Shown here in pieces: positions 23,211 through 34,387 of a stretch of DNA of 64,000 nucleotides (the first letter of the stretch is position 1; every line of letters starts with the position of its first letter). The notes under the pieces were generated by a model that did no database searches, was not told the origin of the DNA, and worked only from the letters and a program-made list of their open reading frames with translations. Origin of the DNA: Akanthomyces muscarius (lineage: Eukaryota > Ascomycota > Sordariomycetes > Hypocreales > Cordycipitaceae); contig NC_079241.1 of assembly GCF_028009165.1 (NCBI RefSeq), forward strand, positions 1,364,001 to 1,428,000. The letters are read 5' to 3'. The translations under genes and the position numbers were made by a program.

Positions 23211-24921
23211 TTATTTTTCCTGCGGACGCGATGTCTCCTCGTCCGTCTTGGTGAACATGGGATTGTTGTTGCTTGCGCTGTTGTCGCTGACACTGCCGCT
23301 TGCATGCTCGGCCTCGGCCTTTTCCGCGGCCTCGTCGTATGCAATGAGAAGCTCTCCATTCTTGCCGTAGCGGTGGGGCATTTCGCGCGCGACCTTGACG
23401 ACATCGAATGCACCTTTGAAGCCGGTGACCTGGCGGAAAATGCTGTCCATTTCTTCGAGCGAGCGGTAGGCAGTCTCGGGGAAGAAGAAATAGACCGAGG
23501 GCACCATGATGGCATTGATGACGGCGAAGATGGTGTAAGTGTGATAATCAATGTTGGTAAAGGAGACAGGGGTGATCATGACGACCATGAAGTTGAAGAT
23601 CCAGTTGGCAGAAGTCGATAAAGCATTGGCAGGCGCACGGGTACGGAGGGGAGTAATCTCGGCAGGGTACAGCCACGTCATGCCGAGCCAGCCAATAGCA
23701 AAGAAGGTGTTGAAAACGAAGAGGAAGACGACTCCGGCAATTCGGCTAGCGTCAGACTTGTGCGAGTTAACACCAGCGAGGATAGCCATGGTGACTGCCT
23801 GGCCAACAGCACCGAAAAGCATCAGCTTGCGGCGTCCGACTCGTTCAACGAGGAAGACAGCAGGCCATGAAGCAATGAAGTATTCGGTACCGTTCAGAGC
23901 AGCAAGCAAACGAGCGAGGAATGGGCTCATGCCCAGTTGGGCGTAAATCTTGGCGGCATAGTACGTGATGAGGTTGATACCAGAGATCTGTTGGAACATT
24001 TGGTTGACGTAACCCAGAATAGTACGGTGCAGAGTACGGTTCTCGTCCATGTGGAAAACTTCGCCGTATCCACCGGCGCTCTTTACAGCGGTATCCTTGA
24101 TGGCGCGGAACTCGTTCTCAACAAAAACGTCCTCAACCTCCTTGTTCGCGATGGCAGCGATGACGTTGCGAGCTTCCTGCTCGTGACCCTTCAGAATCAG
24201 CCAACGAGGGGATTCGGGCAGACCCAGCACGAACATGAGAATGAAGATGCAGAAAACGAGCTGGAAAGCCAAGGGGAAACGCCAAGAAACGGAGGTGTCG
24301 GTAAAAGACAGGCCAAGATCAATCCAGTAGGAAAGCATGATACCAAAGGTAATCAGGGCACCCTCAATCATGACCAGCTTGCCACGCTTGTGCGATGAGC
24401 AGGTTTCCGATTGCCACATGGGAACAGTCGACGTGTTGCCGCCATTACCAATACCAGTGATGATACGGCCGATGATGAAATGTTCAATGGTGAATGCAGA
24501 GGCCTGGAGAGCTGCGCCAACAGTCATGATGGCGGTACCGAGGAAGATCATCCTGCGACGACCGAGCGGGTTTCCGATGAAGATGGTGATGACTGCGCCA
24601 AGAAAGCATCCTAGGTTGTAAGATGCGACAGCGATACCTTGGTTGAGACTGCGCTGCGATCTAGTACCGGGGAGCTGGTCAATGTTACGGGCGTCGGCAA
24701 GATCGTTGATTTGGGGGAATTGCTCAAGGAAAATGGGCAGCGTCAGAATACCGCCCATGACACCCTGGTCTGCAGCCCATGTTAGAATGAGTGGCGCGCG
24801 AGCGAGAGTCGCCGGTGCAGAAGGACTTACCATAACCAAAGAGCAGGAAATCGCATCCGGCAATCGTGCTAATTGCCCAATTAAGGGAATTGCCGCTCAT
24901 GCCCATGTACTTCTTAGGCAT
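23211..24921 (-). CDS. MFS sugar porter (hexose/polyol H+ symporter family)
   Basis: Plasma-membrane sugar transporter of 549 aa. Exons 24831-24921 and 23211-24769 are joined across a 61-bp intron that splits the codon for Asp31 of the FGYDQG signature. Sugar porter motifs appear in order: FGYDQGVMGG in TM1, GRRRMIF in loop 2-3, GRIITGIGNG in TM4, LPESPRWLI before the central loop, QQISGINLITYY in TM7, GRRKLML in loop 8-9 and FFFPETAYRSLEEMD after TM12. The C-terminal tail is acidic and Ser/Asn-rich. Length and motifs fit the fungal sugar porter family; the exact substrate cannot be read from sequence. The start is the first ATG in the exon; earlier in-frame codons lack an ATG. It lies next to a 4.2-kb gene-poor upstream region. 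Confidence 0.93.
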
Positions 24922-27900
24922 GTTTGCGATGTGCACCTTGACAAAGGTGGCTTGGTTCAAACACAGAAGTTTATCGAGGTTTGCGAATTGACGCAATATG
25001 TAGCCTTGTCGCGTGTAGTCAGCTCAGGCGAGAGAGAGTAGTGCCAGAGACGGTGAAGAAGAGGGTCCTGACATGACATGTGCAGAAAGGTCGAGCTGGG
25101 GGGATGGCCATTTATAAAGTTACATTGCAGCAAAATAGGCAGTCGCAGCGCGCTCTCTGTTTCCGACTCCCAAGGCCGTACGTGCATCAAACTAACTAAC
25201 CGTCGTCCCACTGAACCCCCCACAACCACAAGTAGTCGCCCCCCGACGCCGGGGATGGAGATGGTGGGCGAGGTGGAGAGAGACATTCACTAGTTTTCGG
25301 CCTGCGTGCGTACGAAGGCGGGCGTCTGTCGGGTTTGCCAGCCTTGCATCTTGTGCCGCGCACCCAGTAGGACAATGCGGTGCCCCCTGGAAGTGGGTTT
25401 GTGACGCCTGCGACGGCGATGGGCTGAAAGTACCGTGCTGAGCGGTCGGTCGGGTATTGAATGGTGTCTTTGTATCGTCGTCGCAAATTGCTGCCGTGTT
25501 GCGGCTTCGGCGCTATTCTGTCCGCGACTGTTCACTGCCGAGCACTAAAAGTAAGCCACGCCGGGATGCTCAAAGCGGAAGTAAACAGAATAACAGTTCG
25601 GGCTGGCTGTGTCTCGGGCAGTCATGCCAGAACAATTCGCTTACATGCCTGTCGGCCACAAAGCCTTCCGCTTCCGCTCACACCACCGTCGTGTGAAGAA
25701 TTTGATTTCTTTTCTCCGGTGCGTTTGCCTCGTTGGCGAGTCGGTACCGCCTTTCATGCCGGATCGCGCATTGGGTGAATGATCTGGCGGTAACGAGCTA
25801 AAAACAGCCTGCTGGGGTTGTGGAGTGTCCACGCGACGTCATTGTTCTGACACTTTCAACCGAAATTTTCGTCTTTTCGCGCATTTCAACAACAGCTGGT
25901 GACCATGAAAAGAATGGAGAAGAAGCGGGCATCTGCGTGATGAAAACTGGGACAATGCCACAGCCTTCTTGTCGAGGCTGCTCGTTTGTTGGCCCTCTGA
26001 ATTTGGGCTGGCGAAGAGAGTCGCTGTCCAACTGCAGCGAGGGAGTAGATTTGTCTCCGAAAAAGTGTGGCCATATTACAGCCTGGAGGGTGATGGGCAG
26101 GGGTGTTTTCCGTTGCTGCTGTCCTTGATAAACTGTTGGCTGACGTCCAGCAGAGCTTCAGGCAAGGTGCGACGACAGTCACCTCGGTGCAGCGAGGAAG
26201 TGGCACTAGCACAGCAGCACCGAACCAATGGGGGCGCTACCAGGACAATGCAACCCATCCCATCTATCCATCAACCATCCAAGATTACCACGGGCTCGCG
26301 GTGGGTAGGCTCGATTGTGTTGGCTGCTTCAAATCACGGTGTTTTCGCGCAACATTTCGCTGGTTTTAAGATCGTTTTTCGCATGACGTTGAAATTGCCA
26401 AGAGTGTACTCCAATGTATCGAAATGCCCAGAGATCTATGCAAGATGTTCTCCACGGGTGACAGGCTGGCCAAGTCGTGGCTGCAAGATAGTCAGGCTGG
26501 GCAAAGTCTCGGCGATGAAGAGGCGTTCTAGTTGCAACAGGGATTTTCGATGACTGCATGGCGGCTGAACAAGACAGCGACGATCGCCTGGCAAAGATGG
26601 ATGGATTTTCACGTGGAAATGAAGAAAAATTGGCATTTGTCAATGCGAAGTTATGGGGGAAAGGGGGAGGCAAGAAAGAAAAGCAGCATCTTGACATGTC
26701 CGTTTGCACATGGCGATTGGCAGCTGGCAGTGGCATCTTGCCAGCTGCCAGCGCGGTCGCCCACCACTGAACATGCTCGTCTCAGTGCAACGTCGGGTTG
26801 CACGTCAACTCAACTTCTGCACCACACAATGCGACGACTACAACGACAATTTGGCGGGGGTTCTGGGGTTGCCCAATTTTGTCCAATTTTCTCCCCGGAT
26901 TCCCTTTGTCTCGCCTCATCTCCTCTTAATCTTATTCAAGTTCGCCTCGACATCACCTTTTCGCTGCTCCCGTGGCTCCATTCCCAATCGAGTGATCCGA
27001 GTCCTCCGCCCCCAAGCAAAGAAAGCCTCGCCTTCAAGCTACGGGTCTTTTTGGCAGCCCCCCGATAATCGACGAACTACTGGTAGACGGCAATACGCAA
27101 AGTAAAGCCAGAGGCGCGCGGCGTCACGCCACATCGAGCCGGGGTCCGACGTCACAATTCGAGGCAGACACGGCTCAAAGAATACGGACGTTTCCATCAC
27201 AAAGAATTACCCGTCATGGCTCCATTCTGACCCAACGGTGCACCATCCTGAATCGTAATTGTGCAGCTGCAGCAACACGTTCGCCGTGTTCCCACCCTTG
27301 TCCTGGTCCGCGTGGTGAGGTTTCATTTGATGACTGTGACGTCAATCAGCGGATCCTGCGCACCCAAACTCCAATTGAGCCCATACGCTGGTGGGTAATC
27401 AAATGCGAGCAGCGTCTTGGCGACGGCCCGTTGTCAACCAACCAACTTCAGTGACATTCCGGTTGCGACTTTTGTGCTATTTTCTTTTTTACCATGTTTC
27501 CATGAATACTTCGTAGTGTTCATGGGGCTGTCAGCTGAGGATCAGCACCGGGTCTGCGAGACACCAGCATGACGAAAAAAGAAACAAGAAGGGTCTCAAA
27601 TCACAGACTCGAATGCAAGCGGGCTCTTTTCTACAAAGTACAACTGCTTATTGGTACGTATATAACGAGGGATCGTCTACTCACCACCCCAGGCGTAATC
27701 GTAGCTCAGAATCGCAACAGATGAAGACGACCCAGAGAGAGAAAGGACGGCCCAGCGACAAGGCATAACAAGCTCCATCCCATGATCCCATAACTCAGCA
27801 TGGGCCAAGACAGGGTATGCAAACATGAGGCACGGGCGGACAGACTTTCACCGGACCGAAGGTACCAGACGTCATGCCACGAACTCTGGGTCTTTCTCCG

Positions 27901-29143
27901 CGATTTGCCTGACGCCAGAAATTCTACTAGCAAACTTTGTTGCTGCCTGCTGTGGAATATTCTTGCCTCGCTCTCTATTGCCCGAATTCCCAGTCCCTGC
28001 AGGCCAGAACGAACCGGCTTGCGGCAGCACATTGTTTCAAGAGCTCCTGGGCCAACCGGGCGCGAATGTCTCGGTTCAGCCGAAAGCGGCAACCCGAAAA
28101 CGCCAGCGCAAAAATTGAATCAAGCCACCTTTTTTCCAGAAGGACTCCGCTCTCCACCGTATCCACACACCATTACGGCGTCTCCATTTTACTTTGCACT
28201 TGGGGATATTAAACGGAGCATACTTTTGACCGTCCCTGAATCAGCAGGCGCAGAGGGAAAAGTAAGGGGAGAGGATTGAACGGCGTAGCCGCACCGTACA
28301 GGATGGTGAAATCCAAGTGCAGCAACGGGGTTGTATTCGCAGCCTGTAAGAGCATATCCGTAAATCTGGCACGTATCATCAGCTGGTGCTCTGATACAGC
28401 GTTGGTTCTTGGCGCATTCGCCTGTTAATAATGGCCTCGTCAACTCACCTTCTTCGATCTTTACTGCAGTCATCTCGTTTGATGAGACCAGCCGCAGACC
28501 GGAGAATAAGACCGAGCTGATGCCGAGAGCGCACACCTACCACGTCTTGGCCTCCGCGATGCGTGCCACACGCGCCACCTTGCGCAGGTATCTGGGGACA
28601 CACAGCCAGGAAGCAATGCTACAGGAAGAGGTCAACTTCACCAAACATGGGTTGGGCAGCGTCGCGAGAAACGCATCCCGTCTGTTGTATTCATGTGTAA
28701 ATATATGCATACATTTCCCTTGCCTTTCTGGTACATTCCGTCGAGCTCCCTCCGTGTTCTTTCGCGGAGAGAGACTAGAGGCAAAACACCCCCGAGCATA
28801 AAAACCAACATTGCTAAAATGACGTTGAACCACGTTTCTACCCAATATCGTATAAAAAAAATGCAGTACTCCAAAACGGGCATAGAGGAGCAATGAAAGG
28901 AGAAAAGAAAAGAATATAAAACACTATCCGACAAAAAAGAACGGGTACCCTTTACTTTCCAGTCTCTCTTGTGTCTGTGGGTGCCTCGTCCAGACCATGA
29001 AACCTGCTACCACGTTTGACGCCAATGATGCATGAAAATGTACAGTTCAATGTGAGTTTTTTTGTTTCGAGTTTTTTCCTTGCTTTGTTGTTGTTTGGTT
29101 TGATCTTTTTTTGTTTTTATTTCATTCTTCGAACAAGTGTGAT
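24922..29143. other. 4.2-kb gene-poor stretch
   Basis: No gene can be firmly supported. Open frames at 25969-26553, 26532-27068 and 27800-28279 (plus) show no domain, signal peptide or coherent splice structure. A 12-bp perfect inverted repeat lies at 26718-26750 and a weak cysteine-rich open frame at 28189-28536 (minus). The right end (about 28900-29143) is T-rich, which fits the 3' UTR of Rif1. Confidence 0.55.
26718..26750. repeat. Perfect 12-bp inverted repeat with 9-base loop
   Basis: Arms 26718-26729 (TGGCAGCTGGCA) and 26739-26750 are exact reverse complements. A T/G pair could extend the stem by one in RNA. Each arm itself contains the CAGCTG palindrome. Confidence 0.85.
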
Positions 29144-32100
29144 TTACTCGCTCTTCCTTCCACGGAATTCCGCCTCGTAGATTTCGCGCTTCATGTCCAT
29201 GAGCATCTCTTCCATCTTGTATACCTCGTCGCGAGACAACGTGGTGTTGCGGAGCTGGTCAAGACCTTGTCGAAGAGTGGCCATGACGGAAGCCTTCGTC
29301 TGCTCTGGAATAGGCTCGTTTGCCACTTCAGAAGTTTCCACCGCAGAAGTCTCCGCCACTGTGACTGTCATCTCGACATCCTCTACTTTTGGCTGGCAGG
29401 CAGTAGCAGCCGTGGCCTCCGTAAAAAGTTGCGACATGATTTCTTCATCTGTGTCCCCGCCTTCCCGGGGGCATTCAGGCACAGTGCTGCTGCGCTTGTT
29501 CTTGGCTCTGCCTCGGCTGCGAGTGCGTCGCTTCAGAGGTGACAATTCAGCAGGCTGATGTTGCTGTCTCGCGCTCTGCCTGGTTTCCTTCGCCGCTGTC
29601 TGGATTTCTTCACCATGCATGAGCTCTGGCAGAGATTGTGACGCTTCCGACTCTTCTTCAGCAGCCGGTAGATCATTGGCTTGAGCGGCCGGCTCGGTCT
29701 CAAGCTCGGCCTCAGGCTCAAGTTCTCGCGTTGGAAATCGTCGCTTTCTGGGAGTGCTGCCCGCGCTAGGCAGTCCAAGTCTCTTCCGCTTCCGCTTCTT
29801 CTTCGATTCGCCGGCCGCATCAATTTCTGACTTGTCAACGGGCGTAGACGGTACAACAGGCGAAGAAGGAACGATGTGCATCTCTTCAGGTACGTCCTCG
29901 GGAGCGACTTCAGGCACGTCTTCATGAGCGTCTTCAGGTGCTGAGCTAGGAATAGCAATCTCCAGTGCGCTTTTCTCCGACTGCTCCGTCGCGGCGGCCT
30001 TACCGCGCAACGACTTGCGTCTACGAGATCGCTTGCTGCCCTCATTCAGGTCAGCTTCTTCCACGGCTTCTGCTTCCGCTTCTTTGTGACCCTGCTTAGG
30101 CTTCGACGTCTCAATGCTGGCCTCCTCGAGCTGCTCCTGCGCAGGCGTAGGTACCGAAGTGCGGGGCCTCCCTCTCCGAGAGCGGGCCGTAGGCTTCTTG
30201 TACTGCTTGGGTTGCTTGGGTTCAGGTTTCGCATCGTCTTCAGCCTTGTCCTCCAGGTCGACGCTCGATGGGATGACCTTGATTGGTTGATCTTGGCTGG
30301 CGCTTCCGCGGCGGCGACTTCTAGTCACCATGCCAGCAGTTGGTTGCTGAAGTTCGGCCAAAGCAGTGTGTTGAGCTTGTTCAGCCTCGGCGCTGGCAGA
30401 TTTATTGACAGCTGGGGATCCAGGTGGCGATGAGAACTCCCAATTCTCCATGGAGTTATCCGCCCTTGATCGAGACTTGAGCTCCGAGAGCAAAGGGTAC
30501 GGCCGGGGCAGTGGCGGGGATGACGGCGGATCGTTGAGGTCATCAAGCTGTAGAAACTGGCCACGTCTTGGCGTCGGTGTAGACGTGATATGTCTGCTGT
30601 ACTGCTCTTCCCTTTGTGGTGTTCCATTCTGCTGAGGTCTTGACCTGCTTTTGGCTTTCGGGGTCTCCTTCTCATCGCCCGGCGTGCCAGCAGATGGGTT
30701 ATGCAGGTCAGAATAAATGTTATTTTCCTCGCGCTGGCGTTCGCGAACTTCTCTCTGTCGCTCAGTAAGATGCTGCGATTCTTCCACCACAGGGGACGAA
30801 GATGCGATCGGGGCAAACTTGATTTGAGAGTTATCATGTCGCAGACGTTTTGGCGTCGCCGAGGGTCTTGACCGCTTGGCACTGTTCGTTTCGGCTGTAG
30901 CTTCGCTTCGACGCTTTCTTGAGGAAGTTCTTCGCAGACTGGGAGTGGAAGAGCTGGCTGTGCTCCCTGGTTCTTGTTGTCCGTCCTGGTGGGATGACAT
31001 CGAGGAAAGAGCAACAAAACTAATGTCTTCTCTACCGCGGCCAGATTGAGCGCCAAAATCGCCGGCCTCAGAGCCTGGGAGCGCAATGTCTAGTTTAAGG
31101 CGCAGCGAGGACACAACAGACTTAAGACTCTCGGAGCAGTCCACGCTCTCCTCGTCTTTGACGAGAGTATTCCACGCATCAGCGGCCTTCTGGACAATGT
31201 ATGCTTGTTTGCTCTTAAAAGCTGTCGTGAAGAGTGCTTCGGCATCATCGAATTGGGCCTTACTCAGGGAACCGTTGCCCGTAAAGATAGCACAAGCTTG
31301 ACTCCAGAGGTTTTGTACGGCTTTCAAGACGGCTTTTTCGTCGTCTTTTCCAAGGCGTGAATCTTCGTCCAGAATCCAGGCGCAAATGCCTTGCTGTAGC
31401 TTGTTTAGAAGTCTGAGCCCATGGGTAGCACCTGAGCGATCTAAAAATCCAGTGACAGATTGAAGGAATAAAAGGGTATCCTCGTTTCGCAGATTCTCTG
31501 AAGTTGCCGAATAAAGGAAGCGAAGACAGTTGTTCCCCAGCTTGTAGAGATGGTCATATGGATCGGCCGAGTTGCTCTTGGCTGTCGTCAAAGCGGTCCC
31601 CCATAATCGGCGTCGAGCGGCTTCCACAGCATGGGCATCTCGTGGCATATGAGCGACTTCGAAGAGAGCTGACGACGGCTGAATAGCCATTGTCAATTGC
31701 TGCGGCTGAAGCGTGTTGACGTTGGGGAGAACAGAGTCCGCGAGAGCCTTTGCCAGTGGTTCGACAACAGCTAGAGCAAGGCCAGCGTCCCCAGCCTGAG
31801 ACCTCGCGTGCTCGCAAACTTGGTTGAATAGCGATGTCCATTGTAATGGCGGTAGGTTCGGGTGCGACATTAGCCCTCTGTCCAAGAGAGAAACAAATTC
31901 GCGGTACACTGGACCAAGGAGTTGCTCACTGCTGGAAATGCTGGAGGTAGGCGCATCCGAGGAGCCACTGAAAAGCACTCTTAGGTTCTGCGAAGCAAGT
32001 ATCCATGGTGCAAATGGGGTAGTTGAGTTTCGGGGAAGCTGGTGCAGTAATTCTCGAGCGAGATCGAGACGAGCCTTGCGGGGTCGGTCTTTGAAAAACG

Positions 32101-34387
32101 GCTCAAATACCGCAGAAAAAAAGGTGTTGAACGGTTCATCATCCTTGACCCCAGGAGGCAGCGAGGAGAACATGTGGAAAAGGTGCAAAACGGGTATCCG
32201 TGACACCCCTTGCGTGCTTTCTGGCTGGTCGTTGCGATGAGATGGTGTCAATATGGGTTCAAATGAATTCGAGGTCATTGACAACTTCTTTTCCATGAAA
32301 GGCAAAACTCTCAGACCTTCCACAAGGACAGCGAGCAGGTTTTCCATGCCCGCGAAGAATTTCGCGACGACCGTCTCATCTCCTCCCGGTACGCCAGCTG
32401 ACCAAACCTTCGCAATGAAGCTGAATGTACATGCAATGAACTTGGCAGTGTCCTCTGACACCTTGATATCCTTGGCAGAAGCTGAGGCAATGGAGCCAAC
32501 CAGTACCTGCCAAAGTCGATATGCCAAGCTCTCTTTGTTTGCCAAGTCGAGAAACTTCTTTTCCAGGATTGCACTCACATGCTGCAGCACCTTCTCGCAG
32601 TTCTTTCGGACCCATTTTGAGTCGATAGGTGGCAGCTCATCAGCTTTTGGGGGAGGGAGGTCCATAATTCGATCATGCCTCCAAACTCGGGGCGTCGCAA
32701 CATCCAGTAGGCCAACAAGTAGGTGTGATGCTTGCATGACGCAATCTCCAGGAATATCGGGCTTGCCGTCTAGGCTCGTGAGCAAGCTCATAATCGGGTG
32801 CACAGCAACATCCCATACCGCATCGGCAGGATATTTCTCGTTTCCCGGGGCAAAGGCGTAGTAGTACAGATTGCAAATGCCACCGATAACAATGCGTTTT
32901 AGCTTCATGGCTTCTTCGAATTGCTTTGGCGACGATTTTCGTCGAAGCTGGCTCGAAAGTGGCTGGCAAAGAGTTCCTAGCACTTTGGGGGAAACTTTAT
33001 TGTCAGTAAGAGACAGGTAGATGTATCTGTTCCACGCATAGTTTGCCTCCTGCTTCGTCGAGCTGTCCGTCATGTTGAAAGCCGACTGAACAAGGGTCAA
33101 CCATGGTCCGTAGTACTGCCATCTCTCGAGAGGACATCTTAAAAATAGGATGACAACACTCCAGATTTGCGGGACAGCAGATGATGTCTGTCTGTCTTTG
33201 ATCATGTCTTGAAGTCTTGAGATGTAAAAGGCTATGTATGCCTCGCCTTCGCTAGTCGCTTGTAGGATTTCGGTCGCCCTTCGCATCAATTGTTTCTCGG
33301 ATCGCAAAGCGAAGCCAGCTTCGGTGCCAAGGCTGATAGCCTGTGATCTGATTTCTTTGATACTGCTCAGCATGTCTGTGAACATGTCCTGCAGCCAGTC
33401 CGAGAACACAACCATGTGCTTTGGCGCTTGTTTGATGAGACGCTTATAAATGTGGATTCTGCTCATTATGATGCTCTTGCCCGTGAGATGGTTTTCGATC
33501 TTGTGCAAAGAGGCGACCAGGCGTCCAACACGATCAGAGGTCATGACCTTTGGTGGGAAATTTTGAAAGGCCACCACTTGCATCAGATGGCGGACAACAT
33601 CTTTCTTGGCGGTAGAGGCATCTTCGAGTGAACGGATAGCGTGATCGATGATGAAGATGCCGAAATCGGAAGTTAATGTCGAGGCTATGGCTGGGAAGTG
33701 GAGGAAAGTAGCGACGAGGCCGAGGGCGTGGTTGATGAGTGAAGTGTCGGGGGTCGCGTTAGCGTTTTTGGCGGTGATGTCGCGCTGAATGAACTGCATA
33801 AACAGGCTCATTTTATCCTGGAGAGCAACACGGTCGGGCAGGTTGTTGGATGCCTTCAGGGCACGTGCCAGCATCATGTAGGCATCGAGCTTCGAGTCGC
33901 GGTCAGAGCCAGCGAGCTGCTTGATTGTAGAGTCCAGCATGTCGATTATGTTCCCTTGCAACGCGTCTCCATTGGCATCTCGGTCAAGAGAAGTAGTAAG
34001 AGGGCCGGGGGAAGCAGATGGCTTGAGAATTCCCTTGATGGGCCTCGACGCCGACGAAGGGGTTGCGGAGGCGGCTGGTGACGGCTTTGGTAGCGCGGAA
34101 CCGTCTTTGAATTCGGCAGGCTCTTTGTATTGTGTGTGAGCAGACCACTCGACCTTCTTCCTAGTCCGCCCCGAGCCAGAATTGGGTTCTGTTGCAGCCG
34201 ACGCCGCGGAGCTGGCATTCGGTGGCGTCTGGAGGTTCAGACGAGGATCGAAGGGGGCAGCTCTGGTCGGAGGCGCTGGCCCGGTGGCTGTGTCGCGAGT
34301 GTGGTTCGTCTCTCGAGGGGGCGTTGGAGGTCGAGCTGATAGCGACTTGAAGATAGTTGCCGCGGCCGAGGCTACTGAAGATGCCAT
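29144..34387 (-). CDS. RIF1: Rif1, telomere-associated and replication-timing factor
   Basis: Single exon of 1747 aa. The N-terminal half (about residues 135-1000) is an all-helical HEAT-like array matching the Rif1 N-terminal domain (for example LQGNIIDMLDSTIKQL, KLDAYMMLARALK, FGIFIIDHAIRSLED, PKVMTSDRVGRLVASLH). Rif1 represses late origins by bringing PP1 to chromatin and acts at telomeres and double-strand breaks. A PP1-binding pair lies before the array: KKVEW (77-81, RVxF type) and GILK (119-122, SILK type). Residues ~1100-1700 are disordered, with many basic clusters and SP/TP sites. A short predicted coiled segment (MATLRQGLDQLRN and DEVYKMEEMLMDMKRE) closes the protein. No intron is needed. 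It is divergent from RIC8 across 1.2 kb. Confidence 0.92.
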   Translation of the reverse strand: MASSVASAAATIFKSLSARPPTPPRETNHTRDTATGPAPPTRAAPFDPRLNLQTPPNASSAASAATEPNSGSGRTRKKVEWSAHTQYKEPAEFKDGSALPKPSPAASATPSSASRPIKGILKPSASPGPLTTSLDRDANGDALQGNIIDMLDSTIKQLAGSDRDSKLDAYMMLARALKASNNLPDRVALQDKMSLFMQFIQRDITAKNANATPDTSLINHALGLVATFLHFPAIASTLTSDFGIFIIDHAIRSLEDASTAKKDVVRHLMQVVAFQNFPPKVMTSDRVGRLVASLHKIENHLTGKSIIMSRIHIYKRLIKQAPKHMVVFSDWLQDMFTDMLSSIKEIRSQAISLGTEAGFALRSEKQLMRRATEILQATSEGEAYIAFYISRLQDMIKDRQTSSAVPQIWSVVILFLRCPLERWQYYGPWLTLVQSAFNMTDSSTKQEANYAWNRYIYLSLTDNKVSPKVLGTLCQPLSSQLRRKSSPKQFEEAMKLKRIVIGGICNLYYYAFAPGNEKYPADAVWDVAVHPIMSLLTSLDGKPDIPGDCVMQASHLLVGLLDVATPRVWRHDRIMDLPPPKADELPPIDSKWVRKNCEKVLQHVSAILEKKFLDLANKESLAYRLWQVLVGSIASASAKDIKVSEDTAKFIACTFSFIAKVWSAGVPGGDETVVAKFFAGMENLLAVLVEGLRVLPFMEKKLSMTSNSFEPILTPSHRNDQPESTQGVSRIPVLHLFHMFSSLPPGVKDDEPFNTFFSAVFEPFFKDRPRKARLDLARELLHQLPRNSTTPFAPWILASQNLRVLFSGSSDAPTSSISSSEQLLGPVYREFVSLLDRGLMSHPNLPPLQWTSLFNQVCEHARSQAGDAGLALAVVEPLAKALADSVLPNVNTLQPQQLTMAIQPSSALFEVAHMPRDAHAVEAARRRLWGTALTTAKSNSADPYDHLYKLGNNCLRFLYSATSENLRNEDTLLFLQSVTGFLDRSGATHGLRLLNKLQQGICAWILDEDSRLGKDDEKAVLKAVQNLWSQACAIFTGNGSLSKAQFDDAEALFTTAFKSKQAYIVQKAADAWNTLVKDEESVDCSESLKSVVSSLRLKLDIALPGSEAGDFGAQSGRGREDISFVALSSMSSHQDGQQEPGSTASSSTPSLRRTSSRKRRSEATAETNSAKRSRPSATPKRLRHDNSQIKFAPIASSSPVVEESQHLTERQREVRERQREENNIYSDLHNPSAGTPGDEKETPKAKSRSRPQQNGTPQREEQYSRHITSTPTPRRGQFLQLDDLNDPPSSPPLPRPYPLLSELKSRSRADNSMENWEFSSPPGSPAVNKSASAEAEQAQHTALAELQQPTAGMVTRSRRRGSASQDQPIKVIPSSVDLEDKAEDDAKPEPKQPKQYKKPTARSRRGRPRTSVPTPAQEQLEEASIETSKPKQGHKEAEAEAVEEADLNEGSKRSRRRKSLRGKAAATEQSEKSALEIAIPSSAPEDAHEDVPEVAPEDVPEEMHIVPSSPVVPSTPVDKSEIDAAGESKKKRKRKRLGLPSAGSTPRKRRFPTRELEPEAELETEPAAQANDLPAAEEESEASQSLPELMHGEEIQTAAKETRQSARQQHQPAELSPLKRRTRSRGRAKNKRSSTVPECPREGGDTDEEIMSQLFTEATAATACQPKVEDVEMTVTVAETSAVETSEVANEPIPEQTKASVMATLRQGLDQLRNTTLSRDEVYKMEEMLMDMKREIYEAEFRGRKSE

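Noticed and set aside
25969..28279. Plus-strand frames of 160-194 codons in the 4.2-kb gap
   Set aside because: No conserved motif, signal peptide or consistent exon structure.
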